Assembly (NCBI GenBank): GCA_947034895.1
Contig: OX344765.1
Coordinates: 4,345,001 to 4,409,000, forward strand
Source of the DNA: Rhytidiadelphus loreus
Lineage: Eukaryota > Streptophyta > Bryopsida > Hypnales > Hylocomiaceae
DNA: 64,000 nt
Reading direction: 5' to 3'
Made by a program: the position numbers and the translations under genes. Shown here one piece after another: positions 12,741 to 24,087 of this stretch (position 1 is the first letter of the stretch; each line of letters starts with the position of its first letter). The notes below the pieces were generated by a model. The model did not search any database, was not told the DNA's origin, and saw only the letters and a list, made by a program, of their open reading frames with translations.

Positions 12741-14020
12741 TATGGACCTTGTAGTTGTAGCGCAACATTTCATTGATGAGTTCAAATGCAAAGTCTCATG
12801 GACACACTCACAATGGTATATTCACAATACTGGCCTTATAGAGTGATTGCAAAACCAACTTCTATAGTACCTTATGTGATCAAGAATTTTTTTAGTAAGT
12901 CTAGTGGGTTTGTAAAAAGGGTGGCAATAAACTTGAGTTGCCTATTTTGGATTGGACTTAATTGGAGTTGCAACAATTATTATTTAAGTTGGCTATGCTT
13001 TCAAATTTTTATGGTAGCTATGGAACGACTGTTTTTGGATAATGCACTCACCAAGAAATAGAGGTGTTTGGATGCAAACTCAACCCTTGCCAAAAAATTT
13101 AGTGCGTATGTGTAACTTGTAGAGATTGCCATGATCCATGTACCTTATTTTGTTGAGGACGAATACTACTTTTCGTCCTTGTCATTTTTAATAGACTAAG
13201 TTAGGAATAATTTGGATGCCAACTTAGGAGTGGTGGTTAGCATGAAGGTGTAATAGGTTTACACGATCTAAAACTTCAAATATAAATAATGTTTCCAATA
13301 GTCAATTCATTTAGTTGAGCAATACCACTATGGTATCATAAGGTAGTAAGTTTCTCTAGCTAGTATTGTCTAGGAGTAGTTTGCCTTGGTGATGTAGTAA
13401 TCATCTTTGTATGGTGATTGAATTACTGCTGAGTTGTTTAGAATGTAGTTTGAAAAGTGGACCTTTTGTTTCCATCATCCATGCATGGTTTTGCCTCTAG
13501 AAAAAACATTTTTGTTGAATGAAGTGTTTTTTCCTAGTTATGTTTGTGTGCATGATTTTAGACATAGCGAATGATCAATGCTTTACTATTTGGAAAACCG
13601 TCATCTATTCCAAAATCCAAATTTGCTCTTCAAATGTTGCTTGCAAATTTTTGGTTTTATATTGCAAATGTTTTTAGCTTTGTGTAGCAATTTGATGTAA
13701 CAATTTATAGGAGAATACTTTCTATTCTTTGAATTTTTCCAAAGAGCATTATGCTTCAATGAAATTTTATTCACGGTAATGTGTACAAGATTTCATAGTT
13801 GAAAGATGGATGCTTCACTGTTTGGAGTACCATCATTCACTTTGTCACTTTTTATTTCAAATCTTTGCATTCTAGTTTGTACAAACATTTTTTGCTTTGT
13901 GAAGTAATCTGATGTTGAATGCGTTGTTTAATTTATAATTGTTTCTCTTGTACTTGAACTTGTAGTAGCTTTTGAAGAGGTTAGAAATTCTACTTACTTT
14001 GATTTGTCTCAAATCTCTTG
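12741..14020. other. AT-rich intergenic DNA, nothing assigned
   Basis: No coding region or RNA gene recognised. CATAAGGTAGTAAG near 13,339 resembles one terminus of the AGGTAG element group, but no partner terminus was found. Confidence 0.4.
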
Positions 14021-14275
14021 TCACTACTAATCACTTTGAATTTTCATTGCTTGCAATGAATTTATAGTCATGAATTTTCACTACTTGCAACAATTTTACA
14101 ATCATGAATTTTTTACTTGAGCGTTGAAGTATGTTTCGTGTTTTGTAGGTCTAACATTTTCTTCTAACTACTAATCACTTTGAATTTTCACTGCTTGCAA
14201 CAATTTTATAGTTATTATTTTTTTACTTGCGTGTCAAAATGTGTTTTGTGTTTTGTAAGTCTAACACTTTCCTAG
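14021..14275 (+). repeat. two-copy tandem duplication, about 145 bp period
   Basis: Both halves contain ACTACTAATCACTTTGAATT, then TTTTCACTGCTTGCAACAAT (first copy slightly altered), TTTTTTACTTG and TGTTTTGTAGGTCTAACA (second copy GTAAGTCTAACA). The first half itself carries a smaller echo of the CTTGCAACAATTTTA segment. Confidence 0.65.
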
Positions 14276-16151
14276 GCATGAGTATTTTTTCATGTCTAGA
14301 ACCCTAGATGATTTCTTTTATTGTTTTCTTTTGGTAGTGCAATGTAAATACATAATCTTACTATAATATACTCTCTTGAATTGTTTGGTTCATGTTTTTT
14401 CTAAAATGTGTCCTTCACCATTCAATCCCAAATGCAAAGAAGCCCAATTGCACTTTCTCCAAAAATTAAGGAGCTAGAAAACTCAGAACCTTCTTGAAAA
14501 AGGCCACGGAATTGTTGGTTGGAAAAACAAAAAAGCAAGATTGGTTGGTGCTATCCATATAGAGGGTTTTTGAGTGATTTTTCACTAAAAACAATATATT
14601 TTTTTTCTAGAGAATATTTTGGCAAGATATTTTTGCTTTCATAGTGGATGAAATTGTAAAATACTATCTAATCTTTGATCTATTTTTGATGAATGTACAC
14701 TCTTTTGGATGAAAAAATAAAACCTCATCCATATGTTGGAGGTTTCATCCATTCCCATGCATGTAAATAGCTTCCTCTCTACTACAGTGAAGATCGCTTT
14801 CTGCTCTGCCTACAGTATAACAAATGGAACAAAACAAAACATGTGTCTATGGCGGGATGTCGGCAATTTGACCTCAGAAACTGGGTTGGCCTCAGAAGCA
14901 TTTGCCAAAGCTTCTACAGTGGCAGTCAATCCCAGCAAAGCATCCCAGTGATCCCACGCACCTCCAGGCGATCCCGTGCACCGAGGAGGCGAGGAACAGT
15001 CCTGTGGCGTGCGAATTGAATCCTCTTGTCTGCAGACTTTCGGGGAAAAATCGATAAGCAAAAACATAACAAAAACATCGAAGCACCTTTTCGCCATGCC
15101 CACTCAAGTCCGTGGTCGGAATCGGCGTCGCTGAGTGGCTCCACCTCCGCCGCTCAAGCGCGCTTCTACTGCATGTGCTCAGCTTGGTATCTTTGTCATT
15201 GAATATGGAACAATTGACTAAGAAGCTTATTAATTGTCTTTGGTTTTCTCTTTGGAAACCAAGCGAGGATTTCTCCTAATGGCCTTCAATTCAACGGAGC
15301 CACTCGATCGTCAGTCTACAGTGGCCGTGCGTCAGAAGAGTTGGGGCTGCCACCACGGACGCAGATGCAGCGAAGTTGCGGTCTGTCGGGATAAGTTATT
15401 GCAAGCTCTGCTTCCAACTTTCGGCCGCACATTCTCGTTTGACCCCTTCGGGCGCCGAATTCTCGACTTCCTTCGCCTTCCTTTCGTTCGTTTCTTCCGT
15501 TCATCGATGGTGGCACAGAAGCAGCATCTTGGGCTTCCATCGCCATCGCACCTTGGATAGTTTTACCCTTTTTTTACATTGTAGGTTTGCATATTTCTAG
15601 GGTGTGGTGTTTCGTGCCCAACCTTGTGAGGTTCTCTAGGATAGGTCTACGGAGGCCGACAGCTCGGACCAAAACAGACCTTCAGGGTCAAAATTTCGGT
15701 AGAGTTGGGGTTGATTGTTGCAGACGGGCAGTGGAGTGCGAAACAAGTTTGGTGAAGAATGTAGTGTGATCATCTGGGATTTGGGTTTTGCAAACCTCCT
15801 CGCTCATTAACCCTTGCTTCAACGTTTTGGTCATGGTTTTTAATGGGACCAGCGCTCGCGTGAAGAGCGAGTGCGAAACCTCCCGAGGATTTACCACGTT
15901 GTTGCAGTAAACGGTAGGTGAGGAAATTCATGCGTTGGAGCCTCGTGATGCTTCTGAGCTCCGTGCAAATGATTTGGTACTTGGTCATGGCCTCTGGTTA
16001 GCCAACCGTGGAGAATTCATGCAATTGGGAATTAGTGTGGAAGAACTGGTAGCCCGTTTTTGTTCTGATCGAGGAGAGGGATTCCAAGAAGCTGGAAAGA
16101 CTTTGGCGCTGGAGTCGAAGGCGCTTGGCAGGGGAGACTAAGAAGCTCGTC
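14276..16151. other. upstream region of the receptor-like kinase gene
   Basis: Composition changes from AT-rich to balanced near 14,750, which suggests the promoter and 5' leader of the kinase gene begin there. Overlapping ORFs on both strands (14,733-15,144 and 15,234-15,600) have no recognisable domain and are mutually exclusive. GGATGAAAAAATAAAACCTC at 14,708 and its partner GAGGTTTCATCC form a short imperfect inverted repeat. Confidence 0.4.
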
Positions 16152-19100
16152 ATGGCGGAGTCAGAGTGGGGACTTCAATGGAACTGGCGGATAAAGTTGA
16201 ATTACACTTTGGTTCTTGCAAGCGCCATGGCAATGGTGAAGGGAGAATCCCAAATAGGGGGTGACGTTCTCAAGTTACCCGCACAGCCAATGCCGAATTC
16301 CGCCGTGCCCAAGGTGATCGCAGGTCGATACAGCGAGATGGGAATGGCCAGCACAGGAACCCTGCTCTCCTTGTGCTTGATGTTCATTGTAGGTGTCCGA
16401 ATGGGCTTCTTATGGAAAGGCTTTCAGAAAGTAGCCAAGCTTGTTCCACCTTTGTCGTCGTCGTCGTCATCGTCGTCTCCACCTCCGTCTCCTGAGCTTC
16501 GCACTCGGAAGATCTCGCGGGCGAGCTCCGTCGGCTCCCTGAAGCAATACCGGCTGAAGGAGATCGTGGACATGACGGACCACTTCAAGCTGGAGCTGGG
16601 GCGAGGCGGCCAAGGCGTCGTTTACCACGCCTCTCTTCCCGAGGGTCAGGACCGTGACCAAGCCGCCGTGAAGCGCCTGCAGAAGAACCTCGTGCTTAAT
16701 AATGCGAATGAGAATAACCAGCAGAACCAGGAGGTGATCGAAAAGGCCTTCTGGGTGGAGCTGAAGACGATCTCAAGGCTGCATCATAGGAACCTGGTTT
16801 CGCTTCTGGGCTATTGTGTGGAAGACGACGACTTGTTTCTGGTGTACGAGTTCATGGGCAAGGGCTCCCTCAGCCAACGCCTGCATTCCAATGACGCGGC
16901 TGGGATGGACTGGAACGCCCGCTTGCGGTGTGCTGTGGAGGTGGCTCAAGGGCTGGAGTATCTTCACAGCCATGCCAACCCTTCCCTGGTGCACCGAGAT
17001 ATTAAATCAGGCAATATTCTCTTTGATGACGAGATGAATGCTAAAATTGCAGACTTTGGACTCAGTAAGGTTGTGGAAATTGATCATGAAGCGGCTGTGA
17101 CGACCCGCCTTCGCGGCACGCATGGATACGTGTAAGTCTTTGAATTGATGGCATTGTCTTTGGGGTTAATGCTACAGAGCCACTAATGCGCAATGTTAGG
17201 TAGAGGATACTGTTTAAGCATTTGAACCAATATGTAGGAGTGCTTTCATTTCATTGGAAGCTCACTCGATTGAGCTCACTGGGGAGATCACTTTTGTGTA
17301 CAATTAGAGCCAACTCTCTCGAGATCAAAGTCTTTTCTCACTCAATGTGTTAGTGATTTCTTACGCAAGCATTCAAGTGGGAGGTCATGGAGTCCACTCT
17401 TGAGGGACACTAGACAACCCCTAGTTTTCATTTAAAGATGAGTGGCCATCGATAGTTGCTTATTGAAGGCCAACCAAGTGTTGACTGCAAGAGATGAGTT
17501 GCTGTTGGTAACAGGGGTCAGTCAATAGGAGAGGCAGGATCAGGTTCCTTTCGGTTTTAGTATCCTCTACCTTACCTACTTAGAAGTTGCCTGCATATCC
17601 ATCCAAACTATTAGCTCACAGCCTTTCAGCAAGCTCAATGGTATGTATTCCCAATATTGACCTACTGAAGTGCCCTCTTGTCATGGGACACCTCCCAAAG
17701 ATAGATGTTCAAAATCGTACTGAAAAGTCTAAAAGCCCTGTTACGTGCTCTTGTGCAGGGATCCTGCTTACCTTCAAACTGGCATACCGTGTGATAAGAA
17801 CGACGTGTACAGCTATGGCGTGGTGTTGTTAGAGCTCATCACAGGGCGCCGTGCCCTTGAAAAGAAGGTCAGCCTGGTGCAATGGTCCAAAGAGTTTCTG
17901 GGTTCAGACGAGCAGGTGATGCGCAATCAACTCCCTCGCATTGTGGACAGCCGGATGAGCCCCTTGGACGTTTCCTACGACCAGCTCCTCGAAGTCGTGA
18001 AAGTGGCTCGCAGTTGCGTCCAGGAGAGGCAGGAGAGTCGGCCCTCCATGCAGGATGTGGTGGCTGGACTGTACAATGCCAATTGCAAGGACAGCAGCAA
18101 CGAGCTCCCGATGATTGAAGTACGGACAGCAAACTCCCCATCACAACGTCCATGCATTTCTTGATGTCGATAATGTGGAAGTTTGCAGGATTTTAGATAG
18201 TCTTAGAAGTATCGTATTATTATATCGTGATTATTTTTACTGTCTGAAAGAATGGAATGTTAACACTTACTGACGCAGACATCTGTGGAATCGCAGGTAC
18301 CGTTGAATCGATTTGGCAGCAATGCGCGCTCTAGTCACGATGGGAGTCTCCACACACACACTCAGCATGGGAATTGGTAAATTTTCCTCCTTGCAGTGGC
18401 CCACAAGTTATAGCTCCATGAACAAAACTAAGTATAAATGTAAATACATGATTTTCAACATGCTTACTGTTCACAACTAACTTCCCAAAACTAAAATTAG
18501 ATAGTCCACTTTGGAAACTTACAGTTGATTATGGTAGCTTTCAAATATATAGCTTTGTTTAAAAACGGAGGACATGATTTCTGCTTTCTATTGACACATT
18601 TTGTACCTTTCTTAAAACTTCGTAGATGATTTGTTTCATCTCTTATAGATATGGAACCACCCGCTTTTGACCATTTGAAGAGTTCAATCTCAAGTGCCCG
18701 AGCTAAAAATAAAATCTTCACTTTGGAAAGATTATAGGAACTTTCAAAACATGTCTTTCTAGTCCCAAAATGTTCCAAAATGTTCCAAAATGTTCCAAAA
18801 TGTAGTATATGATTTCTGCTTATCGATGCATTTGTGACCTGCCCTTGAAGCTTCCTTAATAATTTATTTAACTTCTATAGATATGAAAGTGATATTGAAG
18901 TGGACAATGTGAGTATTTGGTCACTTAAGGGTTAACCTAATACTGAGCCATTTTGTATGGATAAGTCAACTTGCACGCTGTTTCACATATGCACCCAAAC
19001 CACCCCGACTTATTCGTGAAAATTCTCCTTTTTGTGCAGCTCTCCGTCGTATGATATTAAGGAGAACAGCATCCTGGTGAAATGCACCATTGCAGGCGCC

Positions 19101-20178
19101 AAGGTTGTGTTGAGGTGTAAGATATGGCCCACACCCAGGAACTTCGGTTTGAACAAGGTGGAAGCGTCATTGAATGGAGCGTTTCTGTGGAAGAAGGGCC
19201 TCTGGTGGTACAACGCCAAGAGCGGTCGTGAATTCACCATTGGTGACGATGTGAAGCTGATTGCGGAATGGCATGTCACGCTGCGCACCAGTTGGGACAC
19301 TCTGCCTCCCCACGACCCTCGACGAAACCTTGGCCCCTTCTGTGTTGAGTATCTAGCTCTCAAGGATGAGAACCGTGTCGTTTTGGTGGAGTACCTTGGA
19401 GACAAGTCACCCCTGCTGGACAAATCACCCTCGGTAAGCTCACGTTCCTCAGCCACCACCATTTCCTCATAATTTGGCTGCATTAGGGATGTGGGACTTC
19501 GCGACTCCTGCCGATTTGTTACCAAATTGGTCACAAATGTGTCTCTTCTTTCCTCTAAAGGACTAGCCCCCTTGTGGAGGTTGGGAATGTGATTTTTTAG
19601 AGTGACTTTTGTCTGCAGCCTAATTCAGTCGCCAATTCATCCTAGACGTTTTAAATGTCACAGTCTAGGTGCCTCAAATGGATGTGGTTATCACTGGAGT
19701 TATGTAACATTATGACAATCCATAGTTTTGCATATAAAGAACTGACATTAATGAAGTACTTGGGGTCACAGAAGGTGGACTAGAGATCCTTATTATCACA
19801 TCTATATGCAACTTCTTGTGACATGATAGTGAGAGTATAGAGTGAGTTTTTGAATTGGGTATGTCTATATTCTGTAGAGCTTGGATAGAGAACAGAGGAG
19901 GAGATATTAAAGAGATCTAAGCGTATTCTTTTCACAACACAGGCATTACCTGATCAGTCATGTTCGGAAGTTTCATGGAGCCTGTCAAAGTTAGCAGTTG
20001 AAATTATTGTTATTGCGGTCACCTTGGGGTCTTGATTAAGAATCATTGTTGTGACATGCAGCAAGAGCGGATTACTCCAAGGAGACAGGGTAGTGGATCT
20101 GGTTCTGGCTCAGGCTCAGCTGAACGTCGGAGGAGTAATCATGCGGGGCGCCTGAGGCACTCTGACAGTCCCATTTAA
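16152..20178 (+). CDS. receptor-like protein kinase with short ectodomain and novel C-terminal domain
   Basis: Proposed exons are 16,152-17,131, 17,759-18,119, 18,279-18,376, 19,040-19,433 and 20,062-20,178 (649 aa). Phases agree across all junctions. The start is the first ATG of the open frame. An N-terminal hydrophobic stretch (residues about 15-28), roughly 35 extracellular residues and a transmembrane segment (about 64-88) precede a juxtamembrane poly-Ser/Pro tract. The kinase shows a glycine loop GRGGQGVVY (150-158), AVK lysine 174, HRD 281-283, DFG 301-303 and GTHGYVDPAYLQTG in the activation segment, so it is an RD-type Ser/Thr kinase that should be active. Residues about 450-649 form an extra region with a beta-rich, Trp-containing part (exon 4) and a basic Gly/Ser tail (exon 5). 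I do not recognise it. The exon 2 donor (GAA|GTACGG) is weak; reading through it ends at a TGA at 18,162-18,164, giving a conventional 461-aa kinase. The two forms may be alternative. The kinase part is certain; the C-terminal exons are likely. Confidence 0.75.
17196..17574. mobile_element. AGGTAG-ended MITE in kinase intron 1
   Basis: The left end is TTA-GGTAGAGGATACT. The right end AGTATCCTCTACC-TTA is its exact reverse complement over 13 bp, flanked by TTA (or TA) on both sides. The interior shares GAGATCAC, GAGATCAAA, TTTCTTACGCAA and TAACAGGGGTC with the element in ARP5 intron 13. It occupies most of the 627-bp intron. Non-coding. Confidence 0.7.
18683..18935 (-). mobile_element. TTAA-bounded MITE in kinase intron 3, with partial tandem copy
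   Basis: The right end is CACTTAAGGG-TTAA at 18,932-18,935. Its reverse complement, TTAACCCTTAAGTGACCAAA, matches the left end of the copy at 55,744 in COQ3. The interior (AGGAAGCTTCAAG and TTTCCAAAGT on the minus strand) also matches that copy. The left TTAA is degraded. A partial second copy lies immediately left (about 18,560-18,680), sharing TGATTTCTGCTT and TATAGATATG. A 10-bp tandem (TTCCAAAATG, three to four units at about 18,767-18,802) sits inside. Confidence 0.55.
19659..19899 (+). repeat. intronic repeat shared with PPR intron 2
   Basis: CAGTCTAGGTGCCTCAAATG, ATGTGGTTAT, TTATGATCACAT-like and CTTGTGACAT, then GATAGTGAGAG and GAGAACAGAGG occur in the same order and orientation at 59,361-59,547 in intron 2 of the PPR gene. 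Here it lies in intron 4 of the kinase gene. No clear terminal inverted repeat or target duplication was found. Confidence 0.5.
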
Positions 20179-20289
20179 CTGCGCCATTCAATTTACCCTG
20201 CTTTTAAGGGTGTGTTTTTATACTCTATTCATGCTTGGTGCTGCACACGAGCTTCACCCGCGATTCTGCCTCTCCAAGGTATGTAAGCC

Positions 20290-20518
20290 TTAACCCTTAA
20301 GCGCTCCGACGTCCATATTGTGGACGATGAACAGAGGGCTTGGAGGCGCTGTTTAGTCCAACTAACTTCTCATTCATCCAATGTAACACTTGAACCTTAG
20401 AAAGACAACCTTCCTTAATGACCAATTTCATAAAATTGTGGTAAATGATATTTCTGTAGAAAGATATAAGCAAAAATGTGTCAAAATCTGAAAAAGGATC
20501 GAGGCGTTAAGGGGTTAA
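20290..20518. mobile_element. TTAA-bounded MITE, 229 bp, just downstream of kinase gene
   Basis: The left end is TTAACCCTTAAGCGCTCCGA. The reverse complement of the right end is TTAACCCCTTAACGCCTCGA, giving an inverted repeat of about 20 bp including TTAA on each side. The subterminal GTCCATATTGTGGACGATGA is itself palindromic and resembles CCAATTTCTGGACGATGAAC at 52,121. There is no ORF. This is the cleanest example of the TTAA group. Confidence 0.75.
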
Positions 20519-21727
20519 TGCGTAGAAAAAAGCATCTGAACATGATTCCACTCATTAAACTGCCTTCATATTTGTCGAATCTTGTTGGGTGACGGTTGCA
20601 ATCAAGTGTATACATTTGAAGAGTTTGTGATTTTTAAAGCTGCTTTGGCATTCAAATTTGATGAATGTCGATAATGTTACTTCTGGGTGTTCTCAGGATG
20701 CAACCAAAAGGTTCATGCTTAGTGCATGATGGAACTGATTAGTCTGTGAATTCTACTTAAGAAGCGACCATTCTCCACAGCTGGGTTTCATGTTTTCACG
20801 ACTGTTTTTTTTTGTTCTTTTCAGGATGTGGAAATGCAACCAACGAAAGAGAATCTCAGACGCTGTCGAGGAGATGAATTGGGCTATTGAGGTTCATGTC
20901 TTCAGCCATGTAGAGTTGTACCTGCAGACTTCAGCATCCTCGGCTTGGCATATTGCCAATTTTGAAGTTATTGTTTGTACGATCATGTGTGAGACTTTGT
21001 AGATGTCGGTCAGAAGCCAATTCCACCGGTCTGCTGAAAAGAATGGACGTTTTGGTGCTGGTAATTTTTTTTTTCCAAAGAGTTGTGACAATCTCCCAGT
21101 AATTGGAGTAAGTGGATTCTGTGTTGATGGGTCTTGAGTAACAAATCTTTGCTGTATTGCTGTGGTTGCAATAGATATGAGTTAGATTAGAGACCAAATG
21201 GTGTTCCTGAACTTTGAGAACCAGCATGTTGTAAGGACTATTGTTATTAATATCATCTTTCAACTCCAGTGAAGGTTCATATTGCATTATTATTTAAAAG
21301 AAATTGAAGATTGTAAGTGGACATTGAGAATGAATTATGAAATAACAAAATTCTAGGCCATGAAGAACCTCAATTGGTTGATGATCATTTACAAAAACAA
21401 CTAAATCGAGAGCAGGCATTATAGATTTGATAACAAGCAAGCAACCCAGACATTCGACATATGAAGAATTTACCAAAACTTTACAGTATTAGAGAATTTG
21501 ATCAAGCTACAGATCCACACGGTAGTAATAGCCTGATAACTCAATTTACAAACAAATTCTGGCATCTGGATCAAATGGATATATCTATAACCTTACCAAT
21601 AGACAATGTAATGACCTTAGAAAATGTGATTTAGGAGACTTGAAAGAATGCAGGGTCCACCATTGCACAAGGTGGCCCCTACAAAACCTGAAACACTTGA
21701 ACAGAATATGGATCCTTTGGCAAACGA
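20519..21727. other. convergent intergenic space between kinase and proteasome genes
   Basis: The two genes are transcribed towards each other and their 3' UTRs should lie here. No ORF in the interval resembles a known protein. No RNA gene recognised. Confidence 0.45.
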
Positions 21728-24087
21728 TTACTCCTCTTCCATTGCATCCCCTTCCAAGACTTGTACATGTTGTCGTAGTTGTGTGATTTTGGTCGATAAA
21801 ACAGCTGTCACGCAATACAAAATGAATATCCATCAGATACATATGCCATAAAATGTTCAATGGATGATAAATTAACACTTCAAGAACTTCGGTATAATGG
21901 AAACATCCCATGCTAGTACAGAAGCGTACCTGTGTGTCCGTTTGTGAAATCATAACCCTTGGAACGAGTATAGCTTCGAGGATTAGGAGACTGGTAATTG
22001 CGCAGGTATTGCTTTCCTTCCTGCAGTCCAACAATAGTGTTACTAAAGTAATACGTAAGTCAACTATCACACCTAGATGAAAACAAAATTGTGAATACAA
22101 AATTGTGAATAGAACTGAGTCTAGTTGAATTTGGAGCAGAACATGCCTTGTTTATGATGCAAAGATCCACATTGCTACCACTTCCAAGATCGTTGAAGAT
22201 ACCAGCACAAATAGCAGCAGTCACGATCACCATTCCCTCTTCTTTCTGGCATCCGCAACACCACCCAAACTTAAAGACATTGGTCACAACAAATCAAGAT
22301 TGAAGACCATTATTGGCTTAGATGATCCATAATAGAGTAACTCATTACCAGATGCAAATAGTCAGCGACAGTCATTTCTCTACAACCACCCTCAATCATT
22401 CAAACATTTAACTTGAATTGGGAAGCTTGTGGTCAAACAATACAGTCAGACAAACAAGAAGACTCTCGGTTCAACTGCCACAAAATTATAGAAGCTCAGT
22501 GATATAATATTAAAAAAAAATTACCGTCAAATTTTCCTTGTATCTGGATTCAAAGACGGACATGGCAGCCAGTGAACCTGAACCCATTGTGGCAAATGGG
22601 AGTGTATCTGTTGATCCATGTGGGTAAACCTGAAACAGCGTGCCTCTCAATATCAATCTTCTGATTATTGAACAACTCTGTTTAAGCCAAAGACAATACT
22701 AAAAGTCCAGGCGAAGCATGCAACTGGCTCATACGAAAGAAATAAAAATTTTGAATACAACAAACAGAACTAAAAAGTCGCCCACCACTCACCGCATGCA
22801 AGTGAGGTCCAGTAACATCAACCCCTCCAAGAACTAGAGCTGCGCTAACTTGGCCTTTATAACTGCAACAGGAAATTCATGCTCGATTCTTAGTCCAGAC
22901 AACAAGAAACCAAGGTTGCACAAAGAGGATTAAACCATTCCCATGATAGCACACAAAGGAGATAGTTATGGGTCTTGCGTGCCACGATCATCAAATCGAA
23001 CTGTCTAGAAACACAAACACTGAGCAATATGTTTCAAGGACTCAGAAGCAGCAACTCTGGAAGAATTAGTACCCAAATAAGTGAGATTTAAGCATTGTCA
23101 ATGCCGTCACAACGCGAGAAGCACGCCCAGTGGCATACCGATGCAGTGCCAGCTGAGAGTTAACCATATCTACAAAGGAGACGAGCAAGCACATTCAGGA
23201 TGATAATCGGATAACCCAGAATCAAAAAAATAATTCTCAATTGTCGTGTACGAACTCTGATCGAGAGAGAGCACAGCAATCGACACAGTAAGAGACAACT
23301 CAATAATCGCTTGGTGTCTTACCACCAATTCTAAGGTAGAGGGTAAATCTGCCCCCTCTAATTTCTTCCCTAGGCAAATCTAACAAGGGGGCGATACTGA
23401 ATTTTTCAATGTAACGATGGAGAACGTACTGGGGTTGGAGCGCTTCTAGAGACTATGCCATTCTAACTTCAGAGATTTATAACTAATTCTACAAAATCCT
23501 GAAATTCTATAAATCGAAGTAGCTTAGATGCGGCTTCCATCAAGGAAAATTTCCTAAATTATGTTTTGTGGCGTCTACCCTCCAAAAAACGCTGGATCAA
23601 CACTAAGAGGAAACTTTAGAGAAATTCTACTCATCCCGCAACATCGCTTCCATCTCAAGAAAACCCTAAATTCCCTCACAGTTGGAAACGTTTAGAAGCA
23701 AACCTGTGACATTTTCAGTATCGGCCGCTGTCCCAGCTCCACAGCAGGAGATATTTGGCGCAAGGTTGTGGATCTTCTCGCAATTCTTGTCGCAGACAAT
23801 CTCTCCTTCGGTTGCCCGCGTATCAGCTCCTAGAATGACGCCATCCTGACGCAAACCGCAAAGTGAGACACAGACAGACACAGACGCAGATGCACGAAAC
23901 CCTAAAAACAAAAAGGAGTCGGGAAGTCTCGAAATCCAACCTTGTAGATGAGACCGACAATGGTCGTCCCCGTCTTGCGAAACTTGGGAAGCTTGGCACC
24001 CTGTTGCTGCAGCATGGTGTTGCGACGGCACAGATCGAAGTTGAAACCGCCTTTGGGAGGCACCTCCATCACGTTAGATTTCGTCAT
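21728..24087 (-). CDS. PBB: 20S proteasome subunit beta type-7 (beta2)
   Basis: This is the trypsin-like catalytic beta2 subunit of the 20S core. Eight exons on the minus strand give 275 aa, the usual plant length: 23,941-24,087, 23,704-23,845, 23,073-23,169, 22,793-22,862, 22,525-22,629, 22,147-22,245, 21,930-22,020 and 21,728-21,804. A 40-residue propeptide ends in KFRKTG before the catalytic Thr41 (TTIVGLIYK). Family blocks include [67 protein letters not shown] and [13 protein letters not shown]. The C-terminal arm ends EGDAMEEE. The arm wraps the neighbouring beta3 subunit in known structures. The intron after exon 6 starts with GC (AAG|GCATGT) and ends CTGCAG; the family sequence leaves little alternative. 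All other introns are GT-AG. A second land-plant paralogue may exist elsewhere. Confidence 0.95.

Noticed and set aside
14810..15144. Three overlapping minus-strand ORFs
   Set aside because: No known motif, and all three frames are open over the same GC-richer stretch, which suggests chance.
15234..15600. Overlapping plus- and minus-strand ORFs upstream of the kinase
   Set aside because: No recognisable domain; they conflict with one another and are better explained as the kinase leader.
21585..22100. 171-codon minus-strand ORF over the end of the proteasome gene
   Set aside because: It spans exon 8, intron and exon 7 in another frame; the PBB exons account for the sequence.
23325..23400. 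TAAGGTAGAGGG in PBB intron 2 as a further MITE
   Set aside because: Only one terminus is visible and the following GC-rich words do not form a convincing partner.
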